This document shows, piece by piece, positions 1 through 8,781 of a stretch of 64,000 nt of DNA. The notes under the pieces are model-generated. The model ran no database searches. It saw only the letters and a program-made list of their open reading frames with translations, and was not told where the DNA came from. This DNA is from Brevinematales bacterium. GTDB taxonomy: Bacteria; Spirochaetota; Brevinematia; Brevinematales; Thermospiraceae. Position numbers and translations under genes: made by a program. Within the stretch, counting starts at the first letter, position 1, and every line of letters starts with the position of its first letter. The stretch lies in contig JABLXN010000002.1 in the NCBI GenBank assembly GCA_013177995.1, positions 62,001-126,000 of the forward strand, read 5' to 3'.

Positions 1-21
1 GCTCTTTTTCTCTTTCAATGC

Positions 22-27
22 TATAAT
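22..27 (+). promoter_or_regulatory. Possible -10 box upstream of the phosphatase gene
   Basis: A perfect TATAAT lies about 135 bases before the chosen start of the first gene. The matching -35 position would fall at or beyond the window edge, so only half the promoter can be seen. Confidence 0.4.
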
Positions 28-160
28 AGTATAGATACATCAAGAGAAAAAATCAAGTGAAAATATTTTTTCTTCTCTATTAATATTACGCTTCTGAGTG
101 GCGAAAAAGGAAATAGAAAAAAGAAAAAAGTTGAGAGAAGTGGAAAGAAGAGAGGGTAAT

Positions 161-1654
161 ATGACATTATGGTATGTTTTTGGGGGGAGCTTTGGTCTTT
201 TTCTCATGATTCAGTATGTCGCTTTTTTGCTTTTTCTTCTGCGAAAGGGGGGAGCGAAAGAGATCAAGCCTGATCTTTTGTATATTATTGTAGCGGGTGG
301 TTTGATTTCTTTGTTAGGGATTATTGGGATTGGGGAGGGTAAGTGGGGAGATTTTCCGCTCTGGAGGGTGGAAAGGGCTCTTTTGGTAGGGGTTTTGGGG
401 TGTTTTGTTCTTTTGCTTCGGTATATTTTTGTATGGGTGAAGGACCTCGGCTTTGTGGAAACGGATGGCTATAGAGAATACACCCAGTGGTATGTCTTTT
501 TTTATCTTCTGGTTGCCGCTTCTGTGATGGCTTTTCTTCTGTTTTCGCCTGTAGTCTGGTGGGAAAGGTATGGGCAAATCTTTTCGCTTGTGCTGTTGGG
601 ATATTTTCTTTTGACGGGATTTTTGGAGGCGTTTGAGTTTTTTTCTCTCATACGAAGGGAAAAAGGCAAGATTTCATCTATCAACGGGCTTCGCTATCGA
701 ACTCTTCTTGTGGGTGGTGAGGTAGCCATAGTGCTGTGGGTTTTGTCTTTGGCTTACTGGAAGATGCAAAATCCCTGGTCAGGGGTGTTCTTGGCCATTG
801 GGTGTGTTTTGATGTCTTTGGCCATGTCGTTTTATCTGATTTTTGAGTATATTGATATTTTCATGAGAGAGGCTGAATCCAGAAAACGTTTAGCGGACGT
901 GAATAAAAAGGTCATGGATGAGATTCGTATGGCTCAATCCCTTCAGATTTCTCTTCTCCCGCTTGATAGACAGAGGGCGGTGCAGAAGATTATTGATATG
1001 GAGATTTCTTATATGCCCATGCAGAGTGTAGGGGGAGACTACTACGATGTATTTGTACTTTCCGATGATCTTTTGCTTTTTCTTTTGGGGGATGCGTCTG
1101 GTCATGGTGTCTATGCGGCCATGATCTGGGCCATGCTCAAGGTTGAGGTTGAGGAACTCATTGAGGAACAAAAGTTTTCTCATTTGTCCGAGGCTTTTTC
1201 GACGCTTAATCGAAGGATTACGCGTATTCTTGAGAATACCTACTCCTATATCACGCTCTTTTCTGTTCTGGTGGATAAACGGGCGAAGAAACTGAGTTTT
1301 CTCTCTGCGGGCCATACCGATCAGCTGTACTATTGTGCCAAAGAGGATGCGGTGAAGTATCTCAAAAATAAAAATCCTATCGTGGGAACCTTTAAGCATG
1401 TACGTTTTCAGGAGGACGTCCTGAAGTATCATGAGGGGGATATTCTCTTGATGTTCAGTGATGGGGTGATAGAGGGAACCAATGTCCAGGGAGAACAGGT
1501 GGGGTTGGAACGCCTGACCCAGATGTTTGATGCGGTGGTCCGTGGGGCAGCGACCGCTTCAGATGTGATTGGCGGTATGCTTATGCATCTTGAGGATTTT
1601 TATGAGGGCACCATTCAGGATGATGATAGAACGCTGATGGCGATTCGTTTTTAG
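161..1654 (+). CDS. Membrane-anchored SpoIIE/PP2C-type serine phosphatase
   Basis: The N-terminal half (about residues 1-235 of 497) carries roughly seven hydrophobic membrane segments. The C-terminal half is a SpoIIE-type PP2C phosphatase with GGDYYD near residue 291, GDASGHG near 310, a SAGH motif, SDGV and a terminal DDRT; the Asp residues are the expected metal ligands. Such proteins usually dephosphorylate STAS-domain anti-sigma antagonists, and a STAS protein is encoded at 19.0 kb. I chose ATG at 161 because GAGAGGG precedes it at good distance. An in-frame GTG at 98 would add 21 lysine/arginine-rich residues but lacks a ribosome site. It is followed after 8 bases by the next gene, so an operon is likely. 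The input signal is unknown. Confidence 0.9.
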   Translation: MTLWYVFGGSFGLFLMIQYVAFLLFLLRKGGAKEIKPDLLYIIVAGGLISLLGIIGIGEGKWGDFPLWRVERALLVGVLGCFVLLLRYIFVWVKDLGFVETDGYREYTQWYVFFYLLVAASVMAFLLFSPVVWWERYGQIFSLVLLGYFLLTGFLEAFEFFSLIRREKGKISSINGLRYRTLLVGGEVAIVLWVLSLAYWKMQNPWSGVFLAIGCVLMSLAMSFYLIFEYIDIFMREAESRKRLADVNKKVMDEIRMAQSLQISLLPLDRQRAVQKIIDMEISYMPMQSVGGDYYDVFVLSDDLLLFLLGDASGHGVYAAMIWAMLKVEVEELIEEQKFSHLSEAFSTLNRRITRILENTYSYITLFSVLVDKRAKKLSFLSAGHTDQLYYCAKEDAVKYLKNKNPIVGTFKHVRFQEDVLKYHEGDILLMFSDGVIEGTNVQGEQVGLERLTQMFDAVVRGAATASDVIGGMLMHLEDFYEGTIQDDDRTLMAIRF

Positions 1655-1662
1655 GAGGAACA

Positions 1663-2508
1663 ATGATTGGCAGGATTTTGAGCCGGAGTTTCTGGTCATG
1701 GTGGGATAATCTTTCGTATAGTATGTTTACGGCTTTGGTAGCCGCGCTTAACCCTTCTTTTTTAGTACTTGTTCCGACGGTAGCTTTTCTTTTGACGTCG
1801 GAGATTGGCTTTGTGAAGCAATATGCAGACTTCTGGATAATCATTGGCTGTACAACCGTCGCTGGGATGTGGTTGTGGCCGCTTTCTGTAGTGAGTCATA
1901 GGATGCATGAAGAGATGACCAATGGCCCTGTGGTTGGATATTTCAAAAAACTCTGGCAGTTTATCCGGGAACATTTCTGGTCTTCCCTTGGTTTCTGGGT
2001 AGTGGCAACGGGCATAGGGTTTCTTTTCGGGCTTTCTTTTGTGTTTTATGCCCGTCAGATGGCTTCTTTCTCTCCGTTGTGGGCGATAGTCTTTTTTGTT
2101 TCTTTGTGGTTTTTTGTGCTTTTTATGATGATGGAGATGGTGCTTGTGGTTCTATTGTATAAAAGTGGCATGAAGGTCGGGGAGATGATTCTTTTGGCTT
2201 TCTATACGGTGATACGGTATGCTTTTGTTTATTTTGTGGTTTTTTTGATATCGTGGGTTCTTTATGGGATTCTTCTGGTGCCGTCGGCTACACCTTTTTT
2301 GCCCACCCCGGGAATTATGCCCTTGTTTGTGATTATTCCTCTGGTATCGGTCTATGGGCTTGGGCCAACCCTTCATATATGGACCTTTCGCTATGTGTTT
2401 GATGAAGCTCCCCCTGAGGAGAAAAAGCGTTCGATCTGGGAATTGTTTCTACCCATTGTTCAGCTCTGGCGATGGTTTCTTCGTCTCGTGAGGGGTGGAA
2501 GGCGATGA
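1663..2508 (+). CDS. Multi-pass membrane protein of unknown function
   Basis: The 281-residue product has about six strongly hydrophobic segments. The N-terminus is rich in aromatic residues and the C-terminus ends in a basic tail (RLVRGGRR). No catalytic motif is visible. The length and the N-terminal helix recall DUF624/YesL-like proteins, but that resemblance is weak. It starts with ATG behind GGAGGAAC, 8 bases after the phosphatase, and its stop overlaps the next start, so the three genes are probably co-transcribed and may act together at the membrane. Confidence 0.75.
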   Translation: MIGRILSRSFWSWWDNLSYSMFTALVAALNPSFLVLVPTVAFLLTSEIGFVKQYADFWIIIGCTTVAGMWLWPLSVVSHRMHEEMTNGPVVGYFKKLWQFIREHFWSSLGFWVVATGIGFLFGLSFVFYARQMASFSPLWAIVFFVSLWFFVLFMMMEMVLVVLLYKSGMKVGEMILLAFYTVIRYAFVYFVVFLISWVLYGILLVPSATPFLPTPGIMPLFVIIPLVSVYGLGPTLHIWTFRYVFDEAPPEEKKRSIWELFLPIVQLWRWFLRLVRGGRR

Positions 2509-3230
2509 AAACCTGTTTTGTGATGCCACTTCATACGGAGCTTGGAGAACTCCGGGAAAAGATGGTTCTTTTACCCGGGGTGGGAAATAGTGTCTTTTCT
2601 ATAGGAGATGCAATTCCTACCTGTGATCGTCTGGTCATTGATTTGACCTTGGACTGGTTTCGGCCACTGATGAATCCTCCCAGCCTTTTGTCTCTTTTTG
2701 CTGATCTGTATGAGTATTTTGCTATGCCTGGGGTGGAAAAGGTCATTTTTCGCGGCTATCGTTTGGAAACCAACGATCCTGTCTTTCAGAAAACCCAACG
2801 GGTGTTTGAGGGGCTTGTGTCCCTGATGAAGGAAATGTTTGGGGTGAAGGAGGTGAAACTTCCGACGCTTGTATCAAAACGGGGACTTGCAGGAAGCAGG
2901 CATCCTTTGCTTCTTTGCCTTGCTTCCATGAGGGCGGGGGTGAGTGAGCGGATAGGATGGAGCGCTTCAAGTGAGGTGTATGTGGCGTATGAGATGGATG
3001 TGCTTCCCTGGTTAGGGGAATTTTGCACTAAAAAAGAGATGGAATGTGGAGTGATAGGGGGGGAACGATATACGCTGAAAGAGGTGGTGGAGAGAACGGA
3101 GGTTATTTTTTCGCTCGCTGCGGTAACGTTTGATTCTCACAGGTGGTTTCGCTATGTAGAGGAAGGGAAATGCATGGAATGTGCCTTCTCCTATGGGATT
3201 GAAAATATGGCTATGGAATTACTCTATTAA
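2505..3230 (+). CDS. Conserved hypothetical cytoplasmic protein
   Basis: I do not recognise this 241-residue protein. It has no signal peptide or membrane helix. It is mixed alpha/beta in character and contains several Cys residues (near the N-terminus, and in CTKKEMECG and GKCMECAF toward the C-terminus), which could bind metal, although no complete finger pattern is present. I chose ATG at 2505 because it overlaps the preceding stop as ATGA and has GGAAGG upstream; an earlier ATG at 2472 lies inside the previous gene. It is the third gene of the apparent phosphatase operon. Confidence 0.7.
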   Translation: MKTCFVMPLHTELGELREKMVLLPGVGNSVFSIGDAIPTCDRLVIDLTLDWFRPLMNPPSLLSLFADLYEYFAMPGVEKVIFRGYRLETNDPVFQKTQRVFEGLVSLMKEMFGVKEVKLPTLVSKRGLAGSRHPLLLCLASMRAGVSERIGWSASSEVYVAYEMDVLPWLGEFCTKKEMECGVIGGERYTLKEVVERTEVIFSLAAVTFDSHRWFRYVEEGKCMECAFSYGIENMAMELLY

Positions 3231-3274
3231 AAGGGAGTGAAAGAATAGCAGGAAAAGCCATTTTCTTGGTTTGG

Positions 3275-4450
3275 TTATTCTTCTTTTTTGAGAATTTTGT
3301 TGAATTTCGCGATGTAGGTTGGGTCCATGATTCGCTTGACGATCATTCGGGAGTAGTCTTTTTCTAGGTTTATCTGGATGTGTACGCGGAGAAAACACTC
3401 AGCGAGATTATTGGATTTGTGGGGATTGAAAAAGATATTGACAATAGGCCTCAGGGTGTATTTCTGGTTATTGGGGTAGTCCACCACATAGCCAATCTCC
3501 CCCGTATTGAGAAGGACATAACTCTCCAAAGGATAGAGGGGAGTTTCATGGAGTTTTTCTACTAAGTGCTTCAAAAAAGTCTGGGCTAATTGTGGATGAA
3601 ACTTTTTGCCCGATTGCTCCATAATGTAGGCAAAGGCTTCATCCATGGTTTTGGCTTCTCGGTAGGGACGGACGGAGGTCATGCTATCGAAAACATCAGC
3701 AAGAGAAATGATATTGGAGAGGATGGAAAGTTTCTCGTGATTGATACCAAGGGGATACCCTCCGCCCTGGTGCTGTTCATGGTGACAGAGAACCGTCTTG
3801 AGAATGTTCTCAGAGAAGCCGGATTCCGCCTGAAGAATTTTGTAACTATACACGGGATGTTGTTTCACAATCTTCCATTCTTCGGGAGAGAGTGGGGTTG
3901 GTTTGTCAATGATCTCAGAGGGAATCATAACTTTGCCAATATCATGGAAGAGGGCGGCAATACCAAGATCATGAATCTTCTCGATGGGGATATTTACCAT
4001 GGTGGCAATGAGGATAGAAAGGGTGGTGACATTGACCCCGTGGGTATAGATATACTGGTCATGGGATTGGAGTTCAAGAAGATTGAGGTAGGCATCTCGA
4101 TTGTCCTGAATATCCGTGACGATGTCAGAGACGATTTCTTTGGCGGCCTTGGTTGGTAGGCCGGTCGTATTGTTTTTGAGCATGTTTTCTATTTCCATGA
4201 GGAGGTTAACAGCATTGCTGAGATGGGCCTCATTGATCATGGTTCGGCTTACCGGTTGTTTGAAAAGCATGGATTCCTGGGTGTAGTGAATCTTTTTGAT
4301 TTTTTTGAGCTTGAGGTTCTCAATGATATCAGCGGTGAGGGTTTGTCCTTTGGCTAAAACCAATGTCTCACTTTCATCGTACACATCTCCGCTAAAGACC
4401 ATACCGGGGTAGAGAGAATTGACGTAGAGTTCCATCACCACCTGCGACAT
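3275..4450 (-). CDS. HD-GYP domain protein, probable c-di-GMP phosphodiesterase
   Basis: The 391-residue protein has an N-terminal region of about 110 residues like the DUF3391-type domain that often precedes HD-GYP domains. The HD-GYP domain follows, with HDIGK, a downstream HHE and a GGGYP motif; these residues bind the metal centre that opens cyclic di-GMP. A C-terminal extension of about 80 residues follows. No membrane helix is seen, so it should be cytosolic. It is a single gene between opposite neighbours, read from a near-consensus promoter at 4484-4511. An alternative start lies five codons in. It may be the hydrolytic partner of the GGDEF protein at 56.3 kb, but this is inference. 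Confidence 0.9.
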   Translation of the reverse strand: MSQVVMELYVNSLYPGMVFSGDVYDESETLVLAKGQTLTADIIENLKLKKIKKIHYTQESMLFKQPVSRTMINEAHLSNAVNLLMEIENMLKNNTTGLPTKAAKEIVSDIVTDIQDNRDAYLNLLELQSHDQYIYTHGVNVTTLSILIATMVNIPIEKIHDLGIAALFHDIGKVMIPSEIIDKPTPLSPEEWKIVKQHPVYSYKILQAESGFSENILKTVLCHHEQHQGGGYPLGINHEKLSILSNIISLADVFDSMTSVRPYREAKTMDEAFAYIMEQSGKKFHPQLAQTFLKHLVEKLHETPLYPLESYVLLNTGEIGYVVDYPNNQKYTLRPIVNIFFNPHKSNNLAECFLRVHIQINLEKDYSRMIVKRIMDPTYIAKFNKILKKEE

Positions 4451-4483
4451 AAGAGTTTTCCCCTTGGTGTTTTGTATGTATAT

Positions 4484-4511
4484 ATTATAAGCAAAAGGGG
4501 GTTTTTGTCAA
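4484..4511 (-). promoter_or_regulatory. Sigma-70-type promoter for the HD-GYP gene
   Basis: On the minus strand TTGACA (4506-4511) and TATAAT (4484-4489) are both perfect and separated by 16 bases. The start codon is about 34 bases downstream of the -10 box. Confidence 0.85.
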
Positions 4512-4527
4512 TTATTTTCTCATTGTG

Positions 4528-4593
4528 TTGACAAATTGGTGGGCTTGAGCGCATGATGTTCACTTGTGTTTTTTCTCTGCTTTTCTTACAATA
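4528..4593 (+). promoter_or_regulatory. Candidate promoter(s) for the methyltransferase gene
   Basis: TTGACA at 4528-4533 is followed 18 bases later by CATGAT (4552-4557). A second -10-like TACAAT lies at 4588-4593, only six bases before ATG 4600. The first could transcribe from near the TTG at 4564; the second would give an almost leaderless message. Confidence 0.35.
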
Positions 4594-4599
4594 TGTCTT

Positions 4600-5478
4600 A
4601 TGGAGAAGAGAGTTTTTTGTCCTTTGTGCGGGTATAGGGCTGGGTTCTTTCGGCGTATCGATCGCTGGAGTCCACCACTCATTATTTTTCGTTGTGAAAA
4701 ATGCTTTTTTCAGTTTCAGGAGAGAAGGACAGAAGAGACGATTCACTTGTACGATGAGGGATACTACACAGGGCAGGGAGTCTATACCTATCAGGACGAA
4801 CGCCAGAACAAAGAACCGTCCATGGCTGTGTGGAGGGCTCGGGTGAGAGCCCTTCAGCGAATGGAAAGAAGTCGAGGGCCTAAGCGATGGTTAGATGTGG
4901 GATGTGCTTTTGGGGGGCTTCTTGAGGCGGCTACTCTCTATGGTTATGAACCGTATGGTCTTGAGATTTCGACATATTCCGGTGGGTATGCTCAGCAGAT
5001 TTTTCCGGGTCATGTATGGATAGGGAATATAGAAGAGTACACGCTTCCTGAGAACTTTTTTTCCGTGGTTTCGCTGGTTGAGGTTATCGAGCATCTTGGT
5101 GATCCCCTGAAGGCACTTCAGAATGTGTATCGTTCCTTGCAGAAGGGAGGGATTGTTCTCGTCCAGACAGCGGATATGGATGGCTTACAGGCAAGGATAA
5201 AAGGGGCCTCATATCATTACTATCTTCCTGGGCATCTCTCCTATTTTGACAGGCATAATTTGGCTTCTGTTCTTCGGCAGGTGGGATTTTCTCGGGTGAA
5301 GTTTATTGGGGGTGTTGAATTCGGGCTTTTGCCAAAGCTTGTGAAGAGTCGAGCTTCTTTTCGCTCTCTGTGGGATTATCGTCACTGGGTAAGGATCACT
5401 CTCTACCATATGGCCAGCAAAATCACGATTGGGCCGTGGCACTTCACCAGCTCCATGGTGATGATAGGGTGGAAATAG
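4600..5478 (+). CDS. Class I SAM-dependent methyltransferase with N-terminal zinc finger
   Basis: The protein (292 residues from ATG 4600) opens with two Cys pairs, CPLC and CEKC, that look like a zinc knuckle. A Rossmann methyltransferase domain follows: the SAM-binding motif WLDVGCAFGG, then the acidic LEIS and the EVIEHL segment typical of the Methyltransf_11/23 group. Cys4-plus-methyltransferase proteins of this build often modify sugars or polyprenyl intermediates, but the substrate cannot be read from sequence. The start is uncertain. ATG 4600 gives the zinc motif a natural N-terminus but has no Shine-Dalgarno; TTG 4564 is the alternative. It is followed after 3 bases by a TonB-like gene. 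Confidence 0.85.
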   Translation: MEKRVFCPLCGYRAGFFRRIDRWSPPLIIFRCEKCFFQFQERRTEETIHLYDEGYYTGQGVYTYQDERQNKEPSMAVWRARVRALQRMERSRGPKRWLDVGCAFGGLLEAATLYGYEPYGLEISTYSGGYAQQIFPGHVWIGNIEEYTLPENFFSVVSLVEVIEHLGDPLKALQNVYRSLQKGGIVLVQTADMDGLQARIKGASYHYYLPGHLSYFDRHNLASVLRQVGFSRVKFIGGVEFGLLPKLVKSRASFRSLWDYRHWVRITLYHMASKITIGPWHFTSSMVMIGWK

Positions 5479-5481
5479 CGT

Positions 5482-6219
5482 ATGAAAAAGGGGATGCTGT
5501 TTTTCTATCTTTCTGTTTTGGTGCATATTTACGGCTTTTTGGTAGTGGGCTGGTGGCTTGATCCCGACGTGATTGCTCTTTTGAAGCATCCACGCTCTTC
5601 GGTTCCTGAAGAGGTGGTGGTGGAAAATATCCTGATAGACAATCCTCATGCGACCCAGGAAAAACCTCTCAGAAAGGCGAAGCTTTCGGATGTAGACTCT
5701 CGTTCTCGTGGACCCTTAGCCAGAGAAGAAGAGTACAATAGGCTTCTTCCTCAGGAGATTCAGGGTTCTCTGCTCCCAAAAAAAGGAGAAACTCCTGCTT
5801 CTCGATTGGCCATATCATCTTCAGAGATATCCGGACCTTCTCTGTATGATCCGTCGAGAAAACCTCTGGTACGGATGTCCACCAGTGGACAGATAGCCCT
5901 TGAGAGTGAGGCGGTGGACTATGCTCCTTATTTCAAGCATATTCAACAAACAGTGGCCAGTAATTGGCAGTATTATTTTCCCGTCTTTCAGTATTATCGA
6001 GGGATTATGGCCGATGGTGTGGTGACGGTAACCTTTGAGCTTGACAATGAGGGAAATCTCCGAAATGTGCGTCTCACAAGGGATTTTGGTTATGAGTCTC
6101 TCAATGAGGCATCACTTCGAGCCATTTTGCATACCTCGAATTATGGACCTCTTCCGGAGAAACTCCGTTCAGAGGATGGTATCACCGTTGAATTTCATTT
6201 TATTTATATTCGTCCTTAA
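5482..6219 (+). CDS. TonB-family C-terminal domain protein
   Basis: The 245-residue protein has one N-terminal membrane helix (about residues 5-24), a polar, proline/charge-rich periplasmic stretch, and a C-terminal TonB-like fold with VTVTFELDNEGNLRNV and a paired-strand ending. The architecture fits an inner-membrane energy transducer or a TonB/TolA-like envelope linker. No ExbB/ExbD genes are adjacent and the linker is not Pro-Lys repetitive as in classical TonB, so the energised partner is unknown. Its last 20 bases overlap the tail of the convergent uvrC gene. Confidence 0.8.
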   Translation: MKKGMLFFYLSVLVHIYGFLVVGWWLDPDVIALLKHPRSSVPEEVVVENILIDNPHATQEKPLRKAKLSDVDSRSRGPLAREEEYNRLLPQEIQGSLLPKKGETPASRLAISSSEISGPSLYDPSRKPLVRMSTSGQIALESEAVDYAPYFKHIQQTVASNWQYYFPVFQYYRGIMADGVVTVTFELDNEGNLRNVRLTRDFGYESLNEASLRAILHTSNYGPLPEKLRSEDGITVEFHFIYIRP

Positions 6220-8035
6220 CGGTATCTGATGAAAGATTGTTTTGATAATTTTTCAAACGGGAGAGCACTTCATCAACAGCACTCGGAGGAATACCAAGAG
6301 AGATAAGTTCCTCAGCAGAAAAATCAAGCGAAGGGTGTGAAGCCAACTTTTGCGTAAGTATTTTTTTTCTCTTGGGACCTATCCCAGGGATACCATCAAA
6401 AAGGGAGGAGAGAAGACTTTTTTCTTTGAGGCGGTTGTAAAAACTATTGGCAAAGCGGTGTGTTTCATCTCTCACTCTCTGAAGCACGTGAAGGGCGGGA
6501 GAATTCTTTGGGAGGAGAAGAGGGACATCAGAGTAGGGGGTGTAAATCTCCTCATTTTTCTTGGCTAAAGCAATAACATTCAGAGAAATACCAAGCTCTG
6601 CCAGGGCAGAGAGCGCAGCGTTGAGTTGACCCTTTCCGCCGTCGATGAGCACAAGATCGGGAAGTTCTTTCTTTTCTTCGAGGAGGCGTTTGTATCGTCG
6701 AAAAACCGCCTCATGGATCATGGCGAAGTCGTCAGGGGTAGCTTTGGTGCGAATCTTGTAGTGGCGGTAATTACTCTTGTCTGGTTTTCCTCCGTAGAAG
6801 GAGACGAGAGAGGCTACCGCCTGTTGACCCAAGAGGTTGGCTATGTCAAAGCCCTCAATGCGTATGGGAAGGACATCGAGATCTAAAACTTCCTGGAGTT
6901 CATATAGAGCCTGAGAACTTTCAATGCGAGAAAGGAGTTGCATGAGGTGAAGGTGAGCATTTTCTTTGGCAAGGTGGAGGAGAGATTTTTCTTCTCGGGA
7001 GGAGGCAAGGGAGATGGAGATGTGTTTTCCTTCCGAAACAAGGTAGTTTTCAAGCCTTGCTACGAGGTTTTGCCATCGAGAATCAAGCACAAGGGAAGGG
7101 GGAGTACTTTCAGCAAGATACCCGATGAGAAACTGTTCAAGGATTTCCTCTTCGTTCTGGTCAATGATATCACTGCTGTAGCTTTTTTTTCCTATCATTT
7201 TGCCTTCACGAACAAGGGTCACAAGAGCCACCGCTTTGCTCTGGGCAATAGCGATTTCTACAAAATCGGCATTGAGGTTTTTGTCAAGATAGACAGATTG
7301 GGTTTCTTCGAAGTTTCGGATAATCTGAATCTGTTCTTTGTAGAGTTGAGCCTTTTCAAAAAGGAGGTTTTTTGAGGCTTCGTACATTTTCGCTTCAAAC
7401 TCTTTGATGAGTTTCTGGTATTCTCCCTGGAGAAAACGAAGAGCGTTTTGCACCTGTTCCTGGTACTCTTCTATCGTCACCTTCTGGATACAGGGAGCGC
7501 TACACCGGTGGATATGGTAGTTGAGGCATTCTCTTTTTGGGAGTTCACGGCAGGTGCGGATTTTGAAAAGCCTCTGGATGATATCAATGTATTCTCTCAC
7601 CATAGCCGCGCTGGTGTAGGGCCCAAAATAGAGGCTTTCGTCTTTTTTCTGGTCTCTTGCAAAGACCACCCGGGGAAATTTCTCCTGAATGGTGATTTTG
7701 ATGTAGGGGTAAAACTTGTTATCCTTGAAAACCACATTGTATTTTGGTTGATGGTGTTTGATGAGATTGGCTTCGAGAAGAAGGGCTTCGGTCTCATTCT
7801 GGGTGATGATATAATCTATTTCATGGATCTGGGAGACCATCGTGGCGGTTTTGATGGTTTTTTCTTCTTTCTGGAAGTAGGAAGAAACACGCTTCCGGAG
7901 ATTGATGGCCTTGCCTATGTAGATAATGGTATTCTCCCTATCCTTCATGAGGTACACCCCTGGAAGTTCTGGGAGATTGCGGATATCAGAAGGGCTAATG
8001 GCCTGAAACGATGAAAAAGGGGAAGAATTCTCCAT
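6200..8035 (-). CDS. uvrC: UvrABC excinuclease subunit C
   Basis: The 611-residue protein has the whole UvrC order. An N-terminal GIY-YIG nuclease (LPGVYLMKD, IIYIGKAINLRKRV) makes the 3-prime incision. A Cys cluster follows near residues 155-180, then a UVR motif that contacts UvrB. The central RNase-H-like nuclease (FDIANLLGQQAVAS, VLIDGGKGQL) makes the 5-prime incision, and C-terminal helix-hairpin-helix motifs (IPGIGPKRKK) bind DNA. Length is usual for the family. It acts in cytosolic nucleotide excision repair with UvrA and UvrB, which are not in this window. It has its own promoter and an AGAAAGGAG ribosome site. Confidence 0.97.
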   Translation of the reverse strand: MENSSPFSSFQAISPSDIRNLPELPGVYLMKDRENTIIYIGKAINLRKRVSSYFQKEEKTIKTATMVSQIHEIDYIITQNETEALLLEANLIKHHQPKYNVVFKDNKFYPYIKITIQEKFPRVVFARDQKKDESLYFGPYTSAAMVREYIDIIQRLFKIRTCRELPKRECLNYHIHRCSAPCIQKVTIEEYQEQVQNALRFLQGEYQKLIKEFEAKMYEASKNLLFEKAQLYKEQIQIIRNFEETQSVYLDKNLNADFVEIAIAQSKAVALVTLVREGKMIGKKSYSSDIIDQNEEEILEQFLIGYLAESTPPSLVLDSRWQNLVARLENYLVSEGKHISISLASSREEKSLLHLAKENAHLHLMQLLSRIESSQALYELQEVLDLDVLPIRIEGFDIANLLGQQAVASLVSFYGGKPDKSNYRHYKIRTKATPDDFAMIHEAVFRRYKRLLEEKKELPDLVLIDGGKGQLNAALSALAELGISLNVIALAKKNEEIYTPYSDVPLLLPKNSPALHVLQRVRDETHRFANSFYNRLKEKSLLSSLFDGIPGIGPKRKKILTQKLASHPSLDFSAEELISLGIPPSAVDEVLSRLKNYQNNLSSDTVKDEYK

Positions 8036-8052
8036 GGTGTTCTCCTTTCTTT

Positions 8053-8081
8053 AAGATACCATAAAAGAGGAGGGTTGTCAA
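8053..8081 (-). promoter_or_regulatory. Promoter for uvrC
   Basis: On the minus strand TTGACA (8076-8081) and TATCTT (8053-8058) are separated by 17 bases, shortly before the uvrC start. An IS-like end begins only 42 bases upstream of the -35 box. Confidence 0.8.
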
Positions 8082-8122
8082 GAAAGACTACAGAGGTTTT
8101 TGTTGTGTTTTCATGAAAAGAA

Positions 8123-8716
8123 TGTCGTTCCAAATATGAAACTGAATAGCTATTTTCACATTTCTTAATGAACACGGAAACAACACAAAAGCTTTAGGTC
8201 TGATGCCTATTGAAAAAAATTGCGATTGAAAGCATTACGGCAAGAGAGAGCTATTACCTTGTTTCAGCTAAACCATTGTTCTTTGTTGAAACAAAATCAT
8301 AGCCTTCGCCCCTGCCGCGGTGCCATATCCAAAAAGCCTCTCCTGAAAAAGAAGCCTTGCGGGCTGGTAATAGAAGGCACTTTCTTTTCTCCCAGGGCCG
8401 AGCCACAGGAGGTGGCGAGGAAGCTCAAGGTCGGATAGGACGTCTGTCCTTGAGCGGCTACAGAAAAGGGAGGGTGTCATATTTTTTCTTCCAGCCCGCA
8501 AGACAAGAGGAAAAAGAGGGTTTTCAAAAACCGCTGCAGGGGCGAAAACGGGGTTTTCAAAAGGGGCGGAGCCCCTTTTGCCCCACGTGGGAGCGCTTCG
8601 TGAAAGAAGGAAGATGAGTAACAAAAAGAGCCTAAAACTGAAAGAGAATAGATGGTTAAACAAGTATTCAGTTTTTTGTGAAGATAACCATTCTGTATGA
8701 ATGTGGAACGACGACA
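8123..8716 (+). mobile_element. Non-autonomous or decayed derivative of the 47-kb IS
   Basis: The left boundary begins TGTCGTTCCA and for about 38 bases matches, with few differences, the inverted right end of the IS at 46891-48255. The right boundary (about 8663-8716) resembles the inverted left end of that IS, including GTATTCAGTTT, CTTCTGT-like spacing and TGTGGAACGACG. No transposase is encoded between them. The interior is GC-richer than its surroundings and has a 10-bp perfect hairpin at 8558-8580 (CAAAAGGGGC, loop GGA). Small ORFs on both strands look like translations of repeats rather than genes. No clear target duplication is seen. Confidence 0.6.
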
Positions 8717-8738
8717 TTTCTATTGAGTTGCGAGAAAT
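8714..8738 (+). repeat. 25-bp direct repeat upstream of a promoter (copy 1)
   Basis: These 25 bases recur without mismatch at 60117-60141. In both places a CCCCTTGAC-type -35 region follows about 15 bases later. It may be the edge of a mobile element or a shared upstream promoter element. Confidence 0.7.
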
Positions 8739-8752
8739 TTTGAAAACACCCC

Positions 8753-8781
8753 TTGACAATTTTAGAAAAATGAAGTATAAT
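8753..8781 (+). promoter_or_regulatory. Perfect consensus promoter facing the restriction-modification genes
   Basis: TTGACA (8753-8758) and TATAAT (8776-8781) are separated by exactly 17 bases. No intact gene starts close behind. A 34-codon ORF begins at about 8812 and the first real gene, the nuclease, starts 530 bases later, so the transcript would have a long leader unless it reads the small ORF. Confidence 0.8.

Noticed and set aside
3590-4159. 189-residue plus-strand frame
   Set aside because: It is wholly antisense to the HD-GYP gene, whose motifs are intact.
8400-8600. CRISPR array or structured RNA in the GC-rich repeat region
   Set aside because: There are palindromes but no regular spacer-repeat periodicity.
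8268-8759. 163-residue minus-strand reading frame
   Set aside because: It runs through the IS-derived element and its hairpins, spans both the element boundary and the consensus promoter, and its translation is low-complexity with no ribosome site.
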